Shown: positions 25,945 to 34,549 of the stretch, one piece after another | Position numbering within the stretch: the stretch's first letter is position 1 | Layout: every line of letters begins with the position of its first letter | Assembly: GCA_002337055.1 (NCBI GenBank) | Contig: DDFG01000005.1 | Span: 447,037 to 511,036, forward strand | Direction of reading: 5' to 3' | Origin: Betaproteobacteria bacterium UBA1934 | GTDB taxonomy: Bacteria > Pseudomonadota > Gammaproteobacteria > Burkholderiales > Rhodocyclaceae | DNA length: 64,000 nt | Made by a program: the position numbers and the translations under genes | The notes under the pieces: model-generated | The model's database searches: none | Seen by the model: the letters and a program-made list of their open reading frames with translations, nothing else | Told to the model about the DNA's origin: nothing

Positions 25945-27396
25945 TTGAGCGAAGACATTCTCATCAACTTCACGCCGCAGGAAACGCGCGTTGCCGTCAT
26001 GGCCCAAGGCGTGGTGCAGGAACTGCACATCGAGCGCACCGCCGGTCGCGGCTACGTCGGCAATGTTTACCTCGGGCGCATCTGCCGCATCCTGCCCGGC
26101 ATGCAATCGGCGTTTGTAGATATCGGCCTCGACCGTACCGCCTTCCTCCATATCGCCGATGTCCGTCAAGCCCGCGATGCCGGCGGCGACAAGCCGATTG
26201 AAAAGGTGCTGACAGAAGGCCAGAGCATCATTGTTCAGGTCATCAAGGACCCCATCGGCAGCAAGGGTGCCCGGTTATCAACGCAGGTCTCCATCGCCGG
26301 GCGTATGCTCGTCTATCTGCCTCAGGAAAAGCACATCGGCATTTCACAGCGCATCGGCGACGAGGTTGACCGCGAAGCCCTGCGCATCCGCCTCGAATCG
26401 CTGATTCCCGCCGATGAATCCGGCGGTTATATCGTCCGCACCATTGCCGAGCAAGCCTGCGACACGGAATTTGCAGCCGATATCGCCTACCTGCGCAAGA
26501 TCTGGCGCGACATACTGGCCAAGGCACAGACCTCGGCGCCACCCACCTGGATTTACCGCGAACTGATGCTCGCCGAGCGCGTACTGCGCGATTTCGTGCA
26601 TCCGGAAACCACGCGCATCGTCGTCGACTCCCGCGAAACCCTGCAAAAGCTTCAGACGTTCGCCAGCGAATACACACCCGCCGTCGCCGGGTTGATCGAG
26701 CATTACGACGGCGAACGGCCGCTCTTCGACCTGCACGGTGTCGAGGACGAAATCGAGAAAGCGCTTTCCCGCCGCGTCGACCTCAAATCCGGCGGCTACC
26801 TGATCTTCGACCAGACCGAAGCGATGGCGACCATCGACGTCAACACCGGCGGCTTCGTCGGTGTTCGCAACTTTGACGAAACGGTGTTCAAAACCAATCT
26901 CGAAGCCGCCCAGACGATTGCCCGGCAACTGCGCCTGCGCAACCTCGGCGGCATCATCATCGTCGACTTCATCGACATGGAAAACGCCGAGCACCGCCAG
27001 GCGGTGCTGGAAGAATTGCAGAAGGCTCTGGAACGCGACCACACGCGTCTCACTGTCAACGGCTTCACCGCACTGGGTCTGGTCGAAATGACGCGCAAGC
27101 GCACGCGCGAGTCGCTGGCGCACGTACTGTGCGAACCCTGCCCCACCTGCACCGGACGCGGCGAGGTCAAAACACCGCGAACGATCGCCTACGACATTTT
27201 CCGCGAACTGATGCGCGAAGCCCGCCAGTTCAACGCACGCGAATACCGTGTGCTGGCGTGTCCGGCGGTGATCGACTTGCTGCTCGACGAAGAATCGCAA
27301 GGTTTGGCCATGCTCTCCGGCTTCATCGAAAAACCGGTCTCGCTCCAGGCCGAGCCCAGCTACGCGCCGGAGCAGTACGACATCGTATTGCTGTAA
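25945..27396 (+). CDS. rng: Ribonuclease G
   Basis: Endoribonuclease of the RNase E/G family acting on 16S rRNA 5' processing and mRNA decay, 483 residues, near the usual length. TTG start at 25945 giving MSEDILINFTPQETRVAVM; no ATG fits. S1 domain about 38-110 (GNVYLGRI, FVDIGLDRTAFLH), catalytic Asp residues in MATIDVNTGGF and IIIVDFIDM, and the zinc-link Cys pair CPTCTGRG at about 395-402. The RNase E C-terminal scaffold is absent, which separates it from rne. A TAGAAT box at about 25903-25908 is a possible -10. Confidence 0.94.
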   Translation: MSEDILINFTPQETRVAVMAQGVVQELHIERTAGRGYVGNVYLGRICRILPGMQSAFVDIGLDRTAFLHIADVRQARDAGGDKPIEKVLTEGQSIIVQVIKDPIGSKGARLSTQVSIAGRMLVYLPQEKHIGISQRIGDEVDREALRIRLESLIPADESGGYIVRTIAEQACDTEFAADIAYLRKIWRDILAKAQTSAPPTWIYRELMLAERVLRDFVHPETTRIVVDSRETLQKLQTFASEYTPAVAGLIEHYDGERPLFDLHGVEDEIEKALSRRVDLKSGGYLIFDQTEAMATIDVNTGGFVGVRNFDETVFKTNLEAAQTIARQLRLRNLGGIIIVDFIDMENAEHRQAVLEELQKALERDHTRLTVNGFTALGLVEMTRKRTRESLAHVLCEPCPTCTGRGEVKTPRTIAYDIFRELMREARQFNAREYRVLACPAVIDLLLDEESQGLAMLSGFIEKPVSLQAEPSYAPEQYDIVLL

Positions 27397-27422
27397 CAAC
27401 CTGGAAACCTGATCGAACGAGC

Positions 27423-28637
27423 CTAGTTCAAGGTACTTCTCGACCTTGCGATGAAGCGATCGCGATCGGAACATAGCTTTTTCTTGCCTTCGGTGATCGC
27501 ATTTCTAATCGCCACGTTGTCCTGCGCAACATCTCGAATCAACCGTCCAATGACTTCCTTCGAGGCGGCTCGCCACGGAATACAAAATCTCTCCAATCCG
27601 AAGAGCTCAAAAAAGGCAGTGCATTTGAGGTCGTATGCAATATTTATGACCGGCGTACCAGCATTAAATGCAAAGATTGCCGAGTGGAGCATTTGGCTGA
27701 TTACAAATTTGCATTCTCCATACTTTTTTAACATCAAATCTGTTGTTCCATCAACCCAATCTACCTTCACGCCCCGTTTGGAAAGAAATTTTCCGACTGG
27801 ATACTCCATATTTTCATGAACGAAATAGTTTAAATGTTCCGTTTTTGAAATTATTCGCAGATTATGTTCCAGTGCCGGCAAAACCTTCTTGAGCACAACA
27901 ATCGCACGCCAACCGTGTGCAGCCATGTTCACGCCAACGTAGTTATCCTGCAAAACCGGCTTGTATTTATTAACAGGCGGCGGTTTATAAACTAATACGG
28001 GATCACCTGTCAAGAAAACTTCCCGAGTTGAAAATTCCTGCATCAATCGATAAGCGGATCGATCCCGTACGCTCATGACATCCACGCGGTTGCAAAAACG
28101 TTCGAGATAGTTTTTTGTTTCGGCAGGGAGGGCGTTGATATCCGACAAATCATAGGTATCCTCAAACATCAATCTATTCAGACCTATACCGTAAGCGATG
28201 ATCGGCATATTTAGACGCTCGAATATGTTTATATCCCTTGACCGGTGATTCAGCTCGCCTTTGCCGTTCAGAAATACATACCCTCCCCCCCCCAGGATGA
28301 TAGCATCGTATTTTTCATTGAACGGCTTTACAATATCCTCCGATAGCTCGCCCCAGCCATAAATGTCGACCTGCACGCCATGATGCCAAATCTCATTGAC
28401 AGCCTGTAGCGACGCTTCGCCAATCGCTATATCGCCACGATTTGAGTGATTGGTGATCGTATGATGGTAATCCGTCAGGTGTAGCCTGCCCGTCGCTGCT
28501 GACAACGCGGCTTCATAATTGCGCACGATGCTTGATTTGAACTCCTGCATTCTGGTTTTTCTGATCTTCTGAAAAGCCTCGGCAGGCGCTATCGGTACAA
28601 CCAGCGCCACTCGATTTTTATACGGAATTGAGTTCAT
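27423..28637 (-). CDS. Polysaccharide pyruvyl transferase family protein
   Basis: Protein of 404 residues starting MNSIPYKNRVALVV. Blocks GDIAIGEASLQAV near the N terminus and AIILGGGGYVFLNG, then IIAYGIGLN, VMSVRDRSAYRLM, and CKFVISQMLHSAIFAFNAGTPVI toward the end follow the pattern of the polysaccharide pyruvyl transferase superfamily, which moves pyruvyl groups to cell-surface sugars. The ATG overlaps the preceding gene stop (ATGA). Codons are A+T-rich compared with neighbours. A run of nine G on the coding strand (28293-28285) encodes the Gly-rich loop and could slip. Converges on rng with 26 bases between stops. Confidence 0.82.
   Translation of the reverse strand: MNSIPYKNRVALVVPIAPAEAFQKIRKTRMQEFKSSIVRNYEAALSAATGRLHLTDYHHTITNHSNRGDIAIGEASLQAVNEIWHHGVQVDIYGWGELSEDIVKPFNEKYDAIILGGGGYVFLNGKGELNHRSRDINIFERLNMPIIAYGIGLNRLMFEDTYDLSDINALPAETKNYLERFCNRVDVMSVRDRSAYRLMQEFSTREVFLTGDPVLVYKPPPVNKYKPVLQDNYVGVNMAAHGWRAIVVLKKVLPALEHNLRIISKTEHLNYFVHENMEYPVGKFLSKRGVKVDWVDGTTDLMLKKYGECKFVISQMLHSAIFAFNAGTPVINIAYDLKCTAFFELFGLERFCIPWRAASKEVIGRLIRDVAQDNVAIRNAITEGKKKLCSDRDRFIARSRSTLN
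28285..28293 (-). repeat. Homopolymer of nine G (coding strand) in the pyruvyl transferase gene
   Basis: Reads as nine C on the plus strand and is followed on the coding strand by A-GGG. It encodes part of the Gly run in ILGGGGYV. One-base slippage would shift the frame after about residue 116 of 404, so it is a candidate on/off switch. Confidence 0.75.
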
Positions 28638-29653
28638 GATCTCGCCTTTGTCCGCCGCTTCTGCATTCGGCGCCACTGTACTGCCTCGTAAAACTTTGCC
28701 ACCAGCCCCCGCGGCGTGTTCCGCGAAACAAAACTTTTATGATTTTTGTAGCTTTCATTGGAGAAAATTCTTTTATAATCCGCCTCGCCCTCGCCATAAT
28801 CTATTTGCGATATTCCATCAGCGGCGATTTTATTGATAAGATCCTCAAGCAATATCAATCCCGGGGAATAAATCTTATAGTTAGTATTATAAACGGGGAA
28901 CCAGTAATGAAGCACATGCCCAACTCGGAGACCGAGGTGGGACGCGATCCATTGATCGCCAGCAACTGTTTTTGTCAGATGAAGACCATATTTCTCATCT
29001 GAGCGCGCCCATATACCGTAGAGAAGCTCCCTGTTTTTATCAGACGCAAAAACATCCAAAGCCCCTGTACGCATGTATTGGCGTCGCTTATGCGCGAGCA
29101 CTCCATCTATCTCAAATAGCGTCGGCGTGTTGGTAGTGGTGGTGGTGACGTCACCGATCTCACGATGCAATTTTCTTCGTCTATTCGCCAAATTTTGAAA
29201 TCTACTTCTATTTTCCGAGGCGATGTCTTGCAGTGATTTCTCCGCTGCAACAAAGCGATACCCTATTCGATCCGAATCTTGACTCAACATGCTGCGACTG
29301 TGATCTATACGCAGTGCACACAGGTTGTTCAGCAGGTGATCAATCTGAACGCTGTGGCCAGAAAGAGACAACGCATCCATCCGATCCGACATCTCGCCAC
29401 CTACACGCTCACCGATTCCGAGAAAGCGCTCAATGGAATTTTTGTGTTGGAACGGGAATATTCCAACTGTTTTCCCCATGTTTCTCGCGATCAGAACTTT
29501 GACGCGGATGCCGCTTTGCCAGGCTGCCAGCGCAAAAGTCGGATGCAAGAACGGATCGGGCGAAACATTTTCCGAGTAGAAGCTCCTCCAGAAACCAAAT
29601 TCATCGCTTGAAAGATGATCGAGGTATTTAATAGTGCAGCTTAACCCGGGCAT
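28634..29653 (-). CDS. GNAT/FemAB-like acyltransferase of the CelD/BcsL type
   Basis: Protein of about 339 residues. The pattern (FWRSFYSENVSPDPFLHP, RVKVLIARNMGKTVGIFPFQ, NRSRFQNLANRRRKLHRE, and near the end GISQIDYGEGEADYKRIFSN) fits the double-GNAT acetyltransferases seen in cellulose and polysaccharide operons; such proteins are thought to acylate sugars or peptides at the cell surface. The start is unclear: ATG at 29653 or GTG at 29668, neither with a strong ribosome site. It is A+T-rich, overlaps the pyruvyl transferase start, and has a perfect palindrome just upstream, so the two form an acquired operon. Confidence 0.75.
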   Translation of the reverse strand: MPGLSCTIKYLDHLSSDEFGFWRSFYSENVSPDPFLHPTFALAAWQSGIRVKVLIARNMGKTVGIFPFQHKNSIERFLGIGERVGGEMSDRMDALSLSGHSVQIDHLLNNLCALRIDHSRSMLSQDSDRIGYRFVAAEKSLQDIASENRSRFQNLANRRRKLHREIGDVTTTTTNTPTLFEIDGVLAHKRRQYMRTGALDVFASDKNRELLYGIWARSDEKYGLHLTKTVAGDQWIASHLGLRVGHVLHYWFPVYNTNYKIYSPGLILLEDLINKIAADGISQIDYGEGEADYKRIFSNESYKNHKSFVSRNTPRGLVAKFYEAVQWRRMQKRRTKARS

Positions 29654-29676
29654 ATATGCGCAATCCACATGCAGAA

Positions 29677-29693
29677 CGCACCATTATGGTGCG
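29677..29693. promoter_or_regulatory. Perfect palindrome upstream of the polysaccharide islet operon
   Basis: CGCACCAT-T-ATGGTGCG: eight-base arms around one central base, 9 to 24 bases upstream of the possible starts of the GNAT gene. On the plus strand it is followed by GGCTTTT and could act as a terminator, but no plus-strand gene ends nearby. It may be an operator or a 5'-leader hairpin. Confidence 0.5.
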
Positions 29694-30094
29694 GGCTTTT
29701 CGTGATGTTGATAACGTATCCAATGAGGGCACGTCGCTTGAAACAGAAACGTGAAAATATAGCGTTCAAAACTATACCGATAGGAAATATTTCACTCAAT
29801 CGCACCAATGTCATAAACAATCATGCTGAGTGGACGACTTCACGGGAACATCTTTACGGTTTATTGGGCCTGAACACACATTCAGGTGTGCGCGTTGCAC
29901 ATATTGAGAGCAATACGCGAAATCAATTTGACGTGCGCCGGCCCCAATTCGCTAAAATATGGCCCGGCAATAGCACTCAAACAATTCGTGTTCAGTGCAT
30001 TCCCCCCGTCAATCGCTGCCGACTAGATTTGCGCTGAACTATATTGGTGTCGGCCGGTCTGCCCTTGCATCGGTTACGATCAAGAAGTCAGATC
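29694..30094. other. Gene-free A+T-rich stretch
   Basis: About 400 bases with no supported gene. A plus-strand open frame of 122 codons (29669-30037) has no family resemblance and poor codon character. I see a small inverted repeat CCTGAA/TTCAGG at 29869-29886 and a weak promoter-like pair TTGACG (29928) and TAAAAT (29953) at a 19-base spacing pointing to the hydrolase. It probably marks the end of the acquired segment. Confidence 0.5.
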
Positions 30095-30973
30095 ATGAAT
30101 GAAGCCAGCGATTTTGCGAGCCTCGTCCCGGCGCAGGCATTTTCCCGCCGCGGATTTCTCAAAACCAGTCTGGGCGCGGGTTTTGCCCTCGCTGTGCAGC
30201 CGGTGACGGCGCAGACCGCCATCAAGACGCCGGACGACGGCCTGCTCGCCGGTGAGGTCATGATTCCGGTGGCTGATGGCGAAATGCCCGCCTATCGGGC
30301 ACAGCCGCTCAAAGGCGACAAGCTGCCGACCGTGCTCGTCGTTCAGGAAATCTTCGGCGTGCATGAGCACATCAAGGATGTCTGCCGCCGCCTCGCCCAA
30401 CTCGGCTATCTCGCCATCGCGCCGGAACTCTATGCCCGCCAGGGCGATCCGGCCAAGTTCGGGAGCATTCCCGAACTGATGTCGCAACTGGTCACCAAGG
30501 TGCCCGACACACAGGTTTTGTCCGACCTCGACGCCAGCGAAGCGTGGGCGGCAAAGAACGGCGGCGATCCGGCCCGGCTGGCCATCACCGGGTTTTGCTG
30601 GGGCGGGCGTATTGTCTGGTTATACGCGGCACACAACACCAAGCTTAAAGCCGGCGTCGCCTGGTACGGCCGCCTGCTTGGCACGCCCAATGAACTGACA
30701 CCACGACATCCCCTCGATATCGCAGGCAAATTGTACGCGCCCGTACTGGGCCTTTACGGCGGGCAGGATCAGGGCATCCCGCTCGATACCGTTGCAAAGA
30801 TGCGCGATGCGCTACAGGCAACCGACAATGCCGCCAGCCGCTCGTCGCGGATCGTTGTATATGACGACGCACCTCACGCCTTCCATGCCGATTATCGGCC
30901 GAGCTATCGCAAGGAACCGGCAGAAGCGGGCTGGAAAGCCCTGCAATCCTGGCTGCAGGCCAACGGGGTATAG
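30095..30973 (+). CDS. Dienelactone hydrolase family protein, Tat-exported
   Basis: Alpha/beta hydrolase of 292 residues in the dienelactone hydrolase family. The Tat signal is clear: SRRGFLKTSLGAGFALAVQP at about 23-42, so the enzyme should fold in the cytoplasm and work in the periplasm. The nucleophile is Cys at about 168 in GFCWGG, as in true dienelactone hydrolases; the acid is probably Asp in YGGQDQGIP and the base His in APHAFHA. The real substrate is unknown, since no chlorocatechol genes are nearby. The ATG at 30095 is chosen because it leaves a normal leader before the twin Arg. Confidence 0.88.
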   Translation: MNEASDFASLVPAQAFSRRGFLKTSLGAGFALAVQPVTAQTAIKTPDDGLLAGEVMIPVADGEMPAYRAQPLKGDKLPTVLVVQEIFGVHEHIKDVCRRLAQLGYLAIAPELYARQGDPAKFGSIPELMSQLVTKVPDTQVLSDLDASEAWAAKNGGDPARLAITGFCWGGRIVWLYAAHNTKLKAGVAWYGRLLGTPNELTPRHPLDIAGKLYAPVLGLYGGQDQGIPLDTVAKMRDALQATDNAASRSSRIVVYDDAPHAFHADYRPSYRKEPAEAGWKALQSWLQANGV

Positions 30974-31014
30974 TTGCCCGACACAAGAAGTACACTCGCG
31001 TGACCCGCATTCGC

Positions 31015-31043
31015 TTGGGATTGCGACAGGCGTCTCCTATCAT
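31015..31043 (+). promoter_or_regulatory. Candidate sigma-70 promoter before the metalloprotease gene
   Basis: TTGGGA (31015-31020), a 17-base spacer, and TATCAT (31038-31043), ending 32 bases before the ATG at 31076. Good spacing with moderate box matches. It lies in the 102-base gap after the hydrolase gene. Confidence 0.45.
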
Positions 31044-31075
31044 GTAGGACATTGGGGACGACCTCGGAGAAAATC

Positions 31076-31945
31076 ATGCGTCTGGAAAATTCGCGCGAGA
31101 GCGACAATGTCGAGGACCGCCGCGGCGATGGCGGCAGTGGCGGACTGCCGATTGGCAGGCGCGGCGTCGGTATCGGCGCCATTCTGGTGGCAGTCGCAGC
31201 CAGCTACTTTTTCAGGGTGGACCCACAGATGGTGCTGGGTCTGATCGGCGGAGGCGGAACGCCGGTTTCTGCGCCGGCTCCACGGCACCCGCCGGCCGAC
31301 GACGCCGAGACCCGTTTCGTCCGCAAGGTGCTGGGCGAAACCGAAGATACCTGGCGCCAGATATTCAAGGCTTCCGGCAAGCAATACGTCGATCCCACGC
31401 TGGTGCTATTTACCGGCAACACAGCGACGGCGTGCGGACAGGGTCAGACGGCGACCGGCCCCTTCTACTGCCCGGCCGACCAGAAGGTGTATATCGACCT
31501 CGCCTTCTACCGCGAGTTGCGCAACCGCTTTCACGCGCCCGGCGAGTTCGCGCAAGCGTATGTGGTCGCGCACGAGATCGGCCATCACGTGCAGAACTTG
31601 CTCGGTACTTCGCAACAAGTGCAGAACGCACGCCAACGCGCGCATGGGCCGGCCGAGGCCAACGCCCTGTCAGTGCGCCTTGAATTGCAGGCCGATTGCT
31701 ACGCCGGCGTCTGGGCCAAACGAACCGACGCCGCCAAGGGCATTCTCGAACCGGGCGAAATGGAACAGGCGCTGGTGGCCGCCTCGGCGATCGGCGACGA
31801 CCGTCTGCAAAAACAGGCCCGTGGCGTCGTGGTGCCGGAGACCTTCACCCACGGCTCCTCTGAGCAACGCGTGCGCTGGTTCAAGCGCGGCTTTGAAAAC
31901 GCCGACCCGCGCCAATGCGATACCTTCCGTGCGGCATCCCTCTAG
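31076..31945 (+). CDS. YpfJ-family zinc metalloprotease (neutral zinc metallopeptidase)
   Basis: Membrane-anchored metalloprotease of 289 residues. Start at 31076 with GGAGAA upstream. A short charged, Gly-rich N terminus precedes one TM helix (about 33-50), then the extracytoplasmic domain with the zinc motif HEIGHH (about 166-171), preceded by YVVA, and the third-ligand region ELQADCYAGVWAK. FYCPADQKVYIDLAFY is a further family block. The family is widespread, and its substrates are not known. Transcribed alone, it converges on gabD. Confidence 0.9.
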   Translation: MRLENSRESDNVEDRRGDGGSGGLPIGRRGVGIGAILVAVAASYFFRVDPQMVLGLIGGGGTPVSAPAPRHPPADDAETRFVRKVLGETEDTWRQIFKASGKQYVDPTLVLFTGNTATACGQGQTATGPFYCPADQKVYIDLAFYRELRNRFHAPGEFAQAYVVAHEIGHHVQNLLGTSQQVQNARQRAHGPAEANALSVRLELQADCYAGVWAKRTDAAKGILEPGEMEQALVAASAIGDDRLQKQARGVVVPETFTHGSSEQRVRWFKRGFENADPRQCDTFRAASL

Positions 31946-31957
31946 TGCCATGAAAGC

Positions 31958-31977
31958 GGGGCGCACCGGATCGCCCC
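31958..31977. terminator. Hairpin between convergent metalloprotease and gabD genes
   Basis: Six-base stem (GGGGCG / CGCCCC) with an eight-base loop in the 69-base gap between convergent stops. No T-run follows on either strand, so the function is tentative. Confidence 0.35.
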
Positions 31978-32014
31978 CCAACCAGATTCACGCCGATCGA
32001 ACTGCGCGTGGGTG

Positions 32015-33475
32015 TCAACGGGTGTCGAAGCAGAGATACTTCACTTCGAGGTACTCCTCGATGCCGTAGCGCGAGCCTTCCCGCCCCAGGCCGGATTGCT
32101 TGACGCCACCAAACGGCGCCGCCTCGTTGGAAATGGCACCGGTGTTGACCCCGACCATGCCATATTCCAGCGCCTCCACCACACGCAGGCAGCGGGCCAC
32201 ATCGCGCGAGTAGAAATAGGCGGCCAGGCCATATTCCGTGTCGTTGGCCATCACCACCGCCTCGGCTTCGTCGAAAAACCGGAAGAGCGGCGCGAGCGGC
32301 CCGAAAGTTTCCTCGCGTGCCACGCGCATGGCAGGCGTCACGTCGGCCAGTACGGTGGGCTCGTAGAAATGGCCGCCCAGAGCGTGGCGCTTGCCACCGC
32401 AGAGCAGCCTGGCGCCGTGGGCGAGCGCGTCGGCCACGTGGCTTTCCACTTTCTGCAAGGCTGCACCATCGATCAGCGGCCCCTGCACGATGCCCGGGTC
32501 GGCGCCGTTGCCAACCGCCAGCGCGGCAACTCGTGCCGCCAGCCGTTCCGCGAAACGCTCATAGACGGCGGCGTGCACCAACAGACGATTGGCGCAAACG
32601 CACGTCTGGCCGGTATTGCGATACTTGGCGGCGACCGCACCTTCGACCGCTGCGTCAAGATCTGCATCATCGAAAACGATGAACGGGGCGTTACCGCCCA
32701 ACTCCAGCGAGAGCTTTTTCAGCGTCGGCGCACATTGCGCCATCAGGCGACGACCGACCTCGGTGGAACCCGTAAAGGAGAGCTTGCGAACGGTCGGATC
32801 GGCACACAGTTCGGCGCCGATGGAGAGCGCGGCATCCGCATCTGCCGTGACAATATTGAACACGCCCGCCGGCAAGCCGGCGCGCTGCGCCAGGACACCC
32901 AGCGCCAGGGCGGATAGCGGCGTCTGCTCGGCGGGCTTGAGCACGACCGTGCAACCTGCCGCCAGCGCGGGCGCCACTTTGCGCGTGACCATGGCGACCG
33001 GAAAATTCCACGGCGTGATGGCGGCGCAAACGCCGACCGGCTGTTTGATCACCACCAGCCGCTTGTCGGCGACCGGCGAGGGAATCGTTTCGCCATAGGT
33101 CCGTTTGCCTTCCTCGCCAAACCACTCGACAAAAGAGGCGCCGTAGAGTACCTCGGTACGCGCTTCGGCAAGCGGCTTGCCGCACTCGGCAGTGACCAGT
33201 TGCGCAAGGTCGTCGGCGTGCTCGCTGATCAGCGCATACCAGCGCTGGAGCAGCCGGCCACGCTCGCGCGCCGTCGTCCCGCGCCAGCCCGGCCCGGCGG
33301 CCGCTGCCGCGGCGATCGCAAGGCGGGCCTCGGCATTTCCGCCAGCCGTAACCTCGGCCAGAAGCTGGCCGGTGGCCGGGTTATGCACCGCAAATCGCCC
33401 GCCATCGGCGGCCGCCATCCATTCGCCGCCAATCAAACAGCCGAATGGCAACAAACCGGGATCGGAAAGATTCAT
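32015..33475 (-). CDS. gabD: NAD(P)-dependent succinate-semialdehyde dehydrogenase
   Basis: Aldehyde dehydrogenase of 486 residues, closest in pattern to succinate-semialdehyde dehydrogenase I (GabD), which oxidises succinic semialdehyde to succinate. Seen: TPWNFPVAMVTRKVAPALAAGC cofactor region, FTGSTEVGRRLM, the general base in LELGGNAPF, and catalytic Cys at about 292 in NTGQTCVCANR, with the second Cys two residues on that is typical of GabD. The C-terminal block KQSGLGREGS is present. No GABA aminotransferase is near. It is transcribed divergently from the NlpC/P60 gene across 64 bases. Confidence 0.9.
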   Translation of the reverse strand: MNLSDPGLLPFGCLIGGEWMAAADGGRFAVHNPATGQLLAEVTAGGNAEARLAIAAAAAAGPGWRGTTARERGRLLQRWYALISEHADDLAQLVTAECGKPLAEARTEVLYGASFVEWFGEEGKRTYGETIPSPVADKRLVVIKQPVGVCAAITPWNFPVAMVTRKVAPALAAGCTVVLKPAEQTPLSALALGVLAQRAGLPAGVFNIVTADADAALSIGAELCADPTVRKLSFTGSTEVGRRLMAQCAPTLKKLSLELGGNAPFIVFDDADLDAAVEGAVAAKYRNTGQTCVCANRLLVHAAVYERFAERLAARVAALAVGNGADPGIVQGPLIDGAALQKVESHVADALAHGARLLCGGKRHALGGHFYEPTVLADVTPAMRVAREETFGPLAPLFRFFDEAEAVVMANDTEYGLAAYFYSRDVARCLRVVEALEYGMVGVNTGAISNEAAPFGGVKQSGLGREGSRYGIEEYLEVKYLCFDTR

Positions 33476-33539
33476 GATCTTGAAAAATTCCTTGAAAAAT
33501 ATTACGTTACATCAAATTCCGGAGAAATCACCCCAGCAG

Positions 33540-34079
33540 ATGATGACGCTCCACTCCGCATCGCGCCGCTCCACGCCCCCGCGCTTTCTCATTTGGCAAT
33601 GCCTGCTCGTCACACTGGCGCTTGGGCTGGCTGGCTGCGGCAGCCCGGCACGGCACGGCAGTTCCGCCGACTATAGCGCGCCGCCCCCGGTCTCCGCCAG
33701 CCCACGCGGACAGGAGGTTACGCTGTTCGCGCTTGGGTTGATGGAAACCGGCTACCAGTTCGGCGGCAAGCACCCGCAGGCCGGACTCGATTGCAGCGGG
33801 ATGGTGTCCTATGTCTATGGTCAGGCGGCCGGTATGCGCCTGAGCGGCAGCGCAGCCGATTTGGCGCGCAGCGGACGCCCGATTGAACGCGATGCGCTGC
33901 GTCCCGGTGACCTGGTCTTCTTCAACACTCGCAACCAGCCCTTTTCGCACGTCGGCATCTATATTGGCGACATGCGCTTTGTGCACGCACCGGGCAGCAA
34001 AGGCAAAGTGCGCATCGACCGGCTTGATAGCCGGTATTTTCAACCGCGCTACGAAGCCGCGCGCACCTATTTCGACTAG
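33540..34079 (+). CDS. NlpC/P60 family lipoprotein, probable peptidoglycan hydrolase
   Basis: Predicted lipoprotein of 179 residues with lipobox LAGC (Cys at about 33). The NlpC/P60 domain carries Cys in GLDCSGMVSYVYGQ, His in FSHVGIYIG and a third polar residue His in FVHAPG, the usual Cys-His-His triad of gamma-D-Glu-diamino-acid endopeptidases. It should cut peptidoglycan stem peptides in the periplasm. Start choice: two tandem ATGs at 33540 and 33543 leave a normal n-region; an upstream ATG at 33474 would give an unlikely long leader. Divergent from gabD. Confidence 0.85.
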   Translation: MMTLHSASRRSTPPRFLIWQCLLVTLALGLAGCGSPARHGSSADYSAPPPVSASPRGQEVTLFALGLMETGYQFGGKHPQAGLDCSGMVSYVYGQAAGMRLSGSAADLARSGRPIERDALRPGDLVFFNTRNQPFSHVGIYIGDMRFVHAPGSKGKVRIDRLDSRYFQPRYEAARTYFD

Positions 34080-34184
34080 CGCCACACTTGGCCGGTGGTT
34101 TGTTTCTGCTCTTCTCGGCGGCGTTCCGACACCTCAAACATTTCTTTGGATCAGTAAGTTAGGCGTAAGCCAACAGGCATAGCC

Positions 34185-34213
34185 TTGTTTGCACAATACG
34201 GTATTCCTATAAA
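34185..34213 (+). promoter_or_regulatory. Candidate sigma-70 promoter of the DUF485-actP operon
   Basis: TTGTTT (34185-34190), 17-base spacer, TATAAA (34208-34213), 24 bases before the ATG at 34238. An AGGAG ribosome site follows. Box match and spacing are good for a housekeeping promoter. Confidence 0.55.
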
Positions 34214-34237
34214 CACCACACCCAAGGAGACAAAAAC

Positions 34238-34549
34238 ATGAGTGAAATCGTCCGGGATCGGATTCAGTTGAATCCGAAATTCCTGCAACTCGTGAAAAAA
34301 CGCAACGCCTATGCGTTCGTGATGATCGCGCTGGTGATGATCTGCTACTACGGCTACATTCTGCTGATCGCCTTCAACCGCGAATTTCTTGCCACCAAGC
34401 TGGGCGCCGGCATGACGACTTCGGTCGGTGTACCGCTGGGCGTCGGCGTGATCGTGTTCACCATTTTGGTGACCTGGATCTACGTGCGTCGCGCCAACTC
34501 GGAATTCGACGCAGAAATGGACGCCATCGTGAAGGAGGGCCGGCAATGA
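34238..34549 (+). CDS. DUF485 small membrane protein (YjcH-like), partner of ActP
   Basis: A 103-residue inner-membrane protein with two TM helices (about 25-47 and 60-83) separated by a short loop, matching the DUF485/YjcH family found directly upstream of acetate permease genes. Its ATG follows a strong AGGAG site and a good promoter. The stop overlaps the actP start as ATGA, which points to a fixed ratio with the symporter. The function is unproven in the family; an accessory or assembly role for ActP is the usual guess. Confidence 0.88.
   Translation: MSEIVRDRIQLNPKFLQLVKKRNAYAFVMIALVMICYYGYILLIAFNREFLATKLGAGMTTSVGVPLGVGVIVFTILVTWIYVRRANSEFDAEMDAIVKEGRQ

Noticed and set aside
26344..27474. 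376-codon minus-strand open frame opposite rng
   Set aside because: Antisense shadow of RNase G, no domain recognised.
29669..30037. 122-codon plus-strand open frame in the A+T-rich gap
   Set aside because: No family pattern, no ribosome site, and it starts inside the palindrome region; treated as chance.
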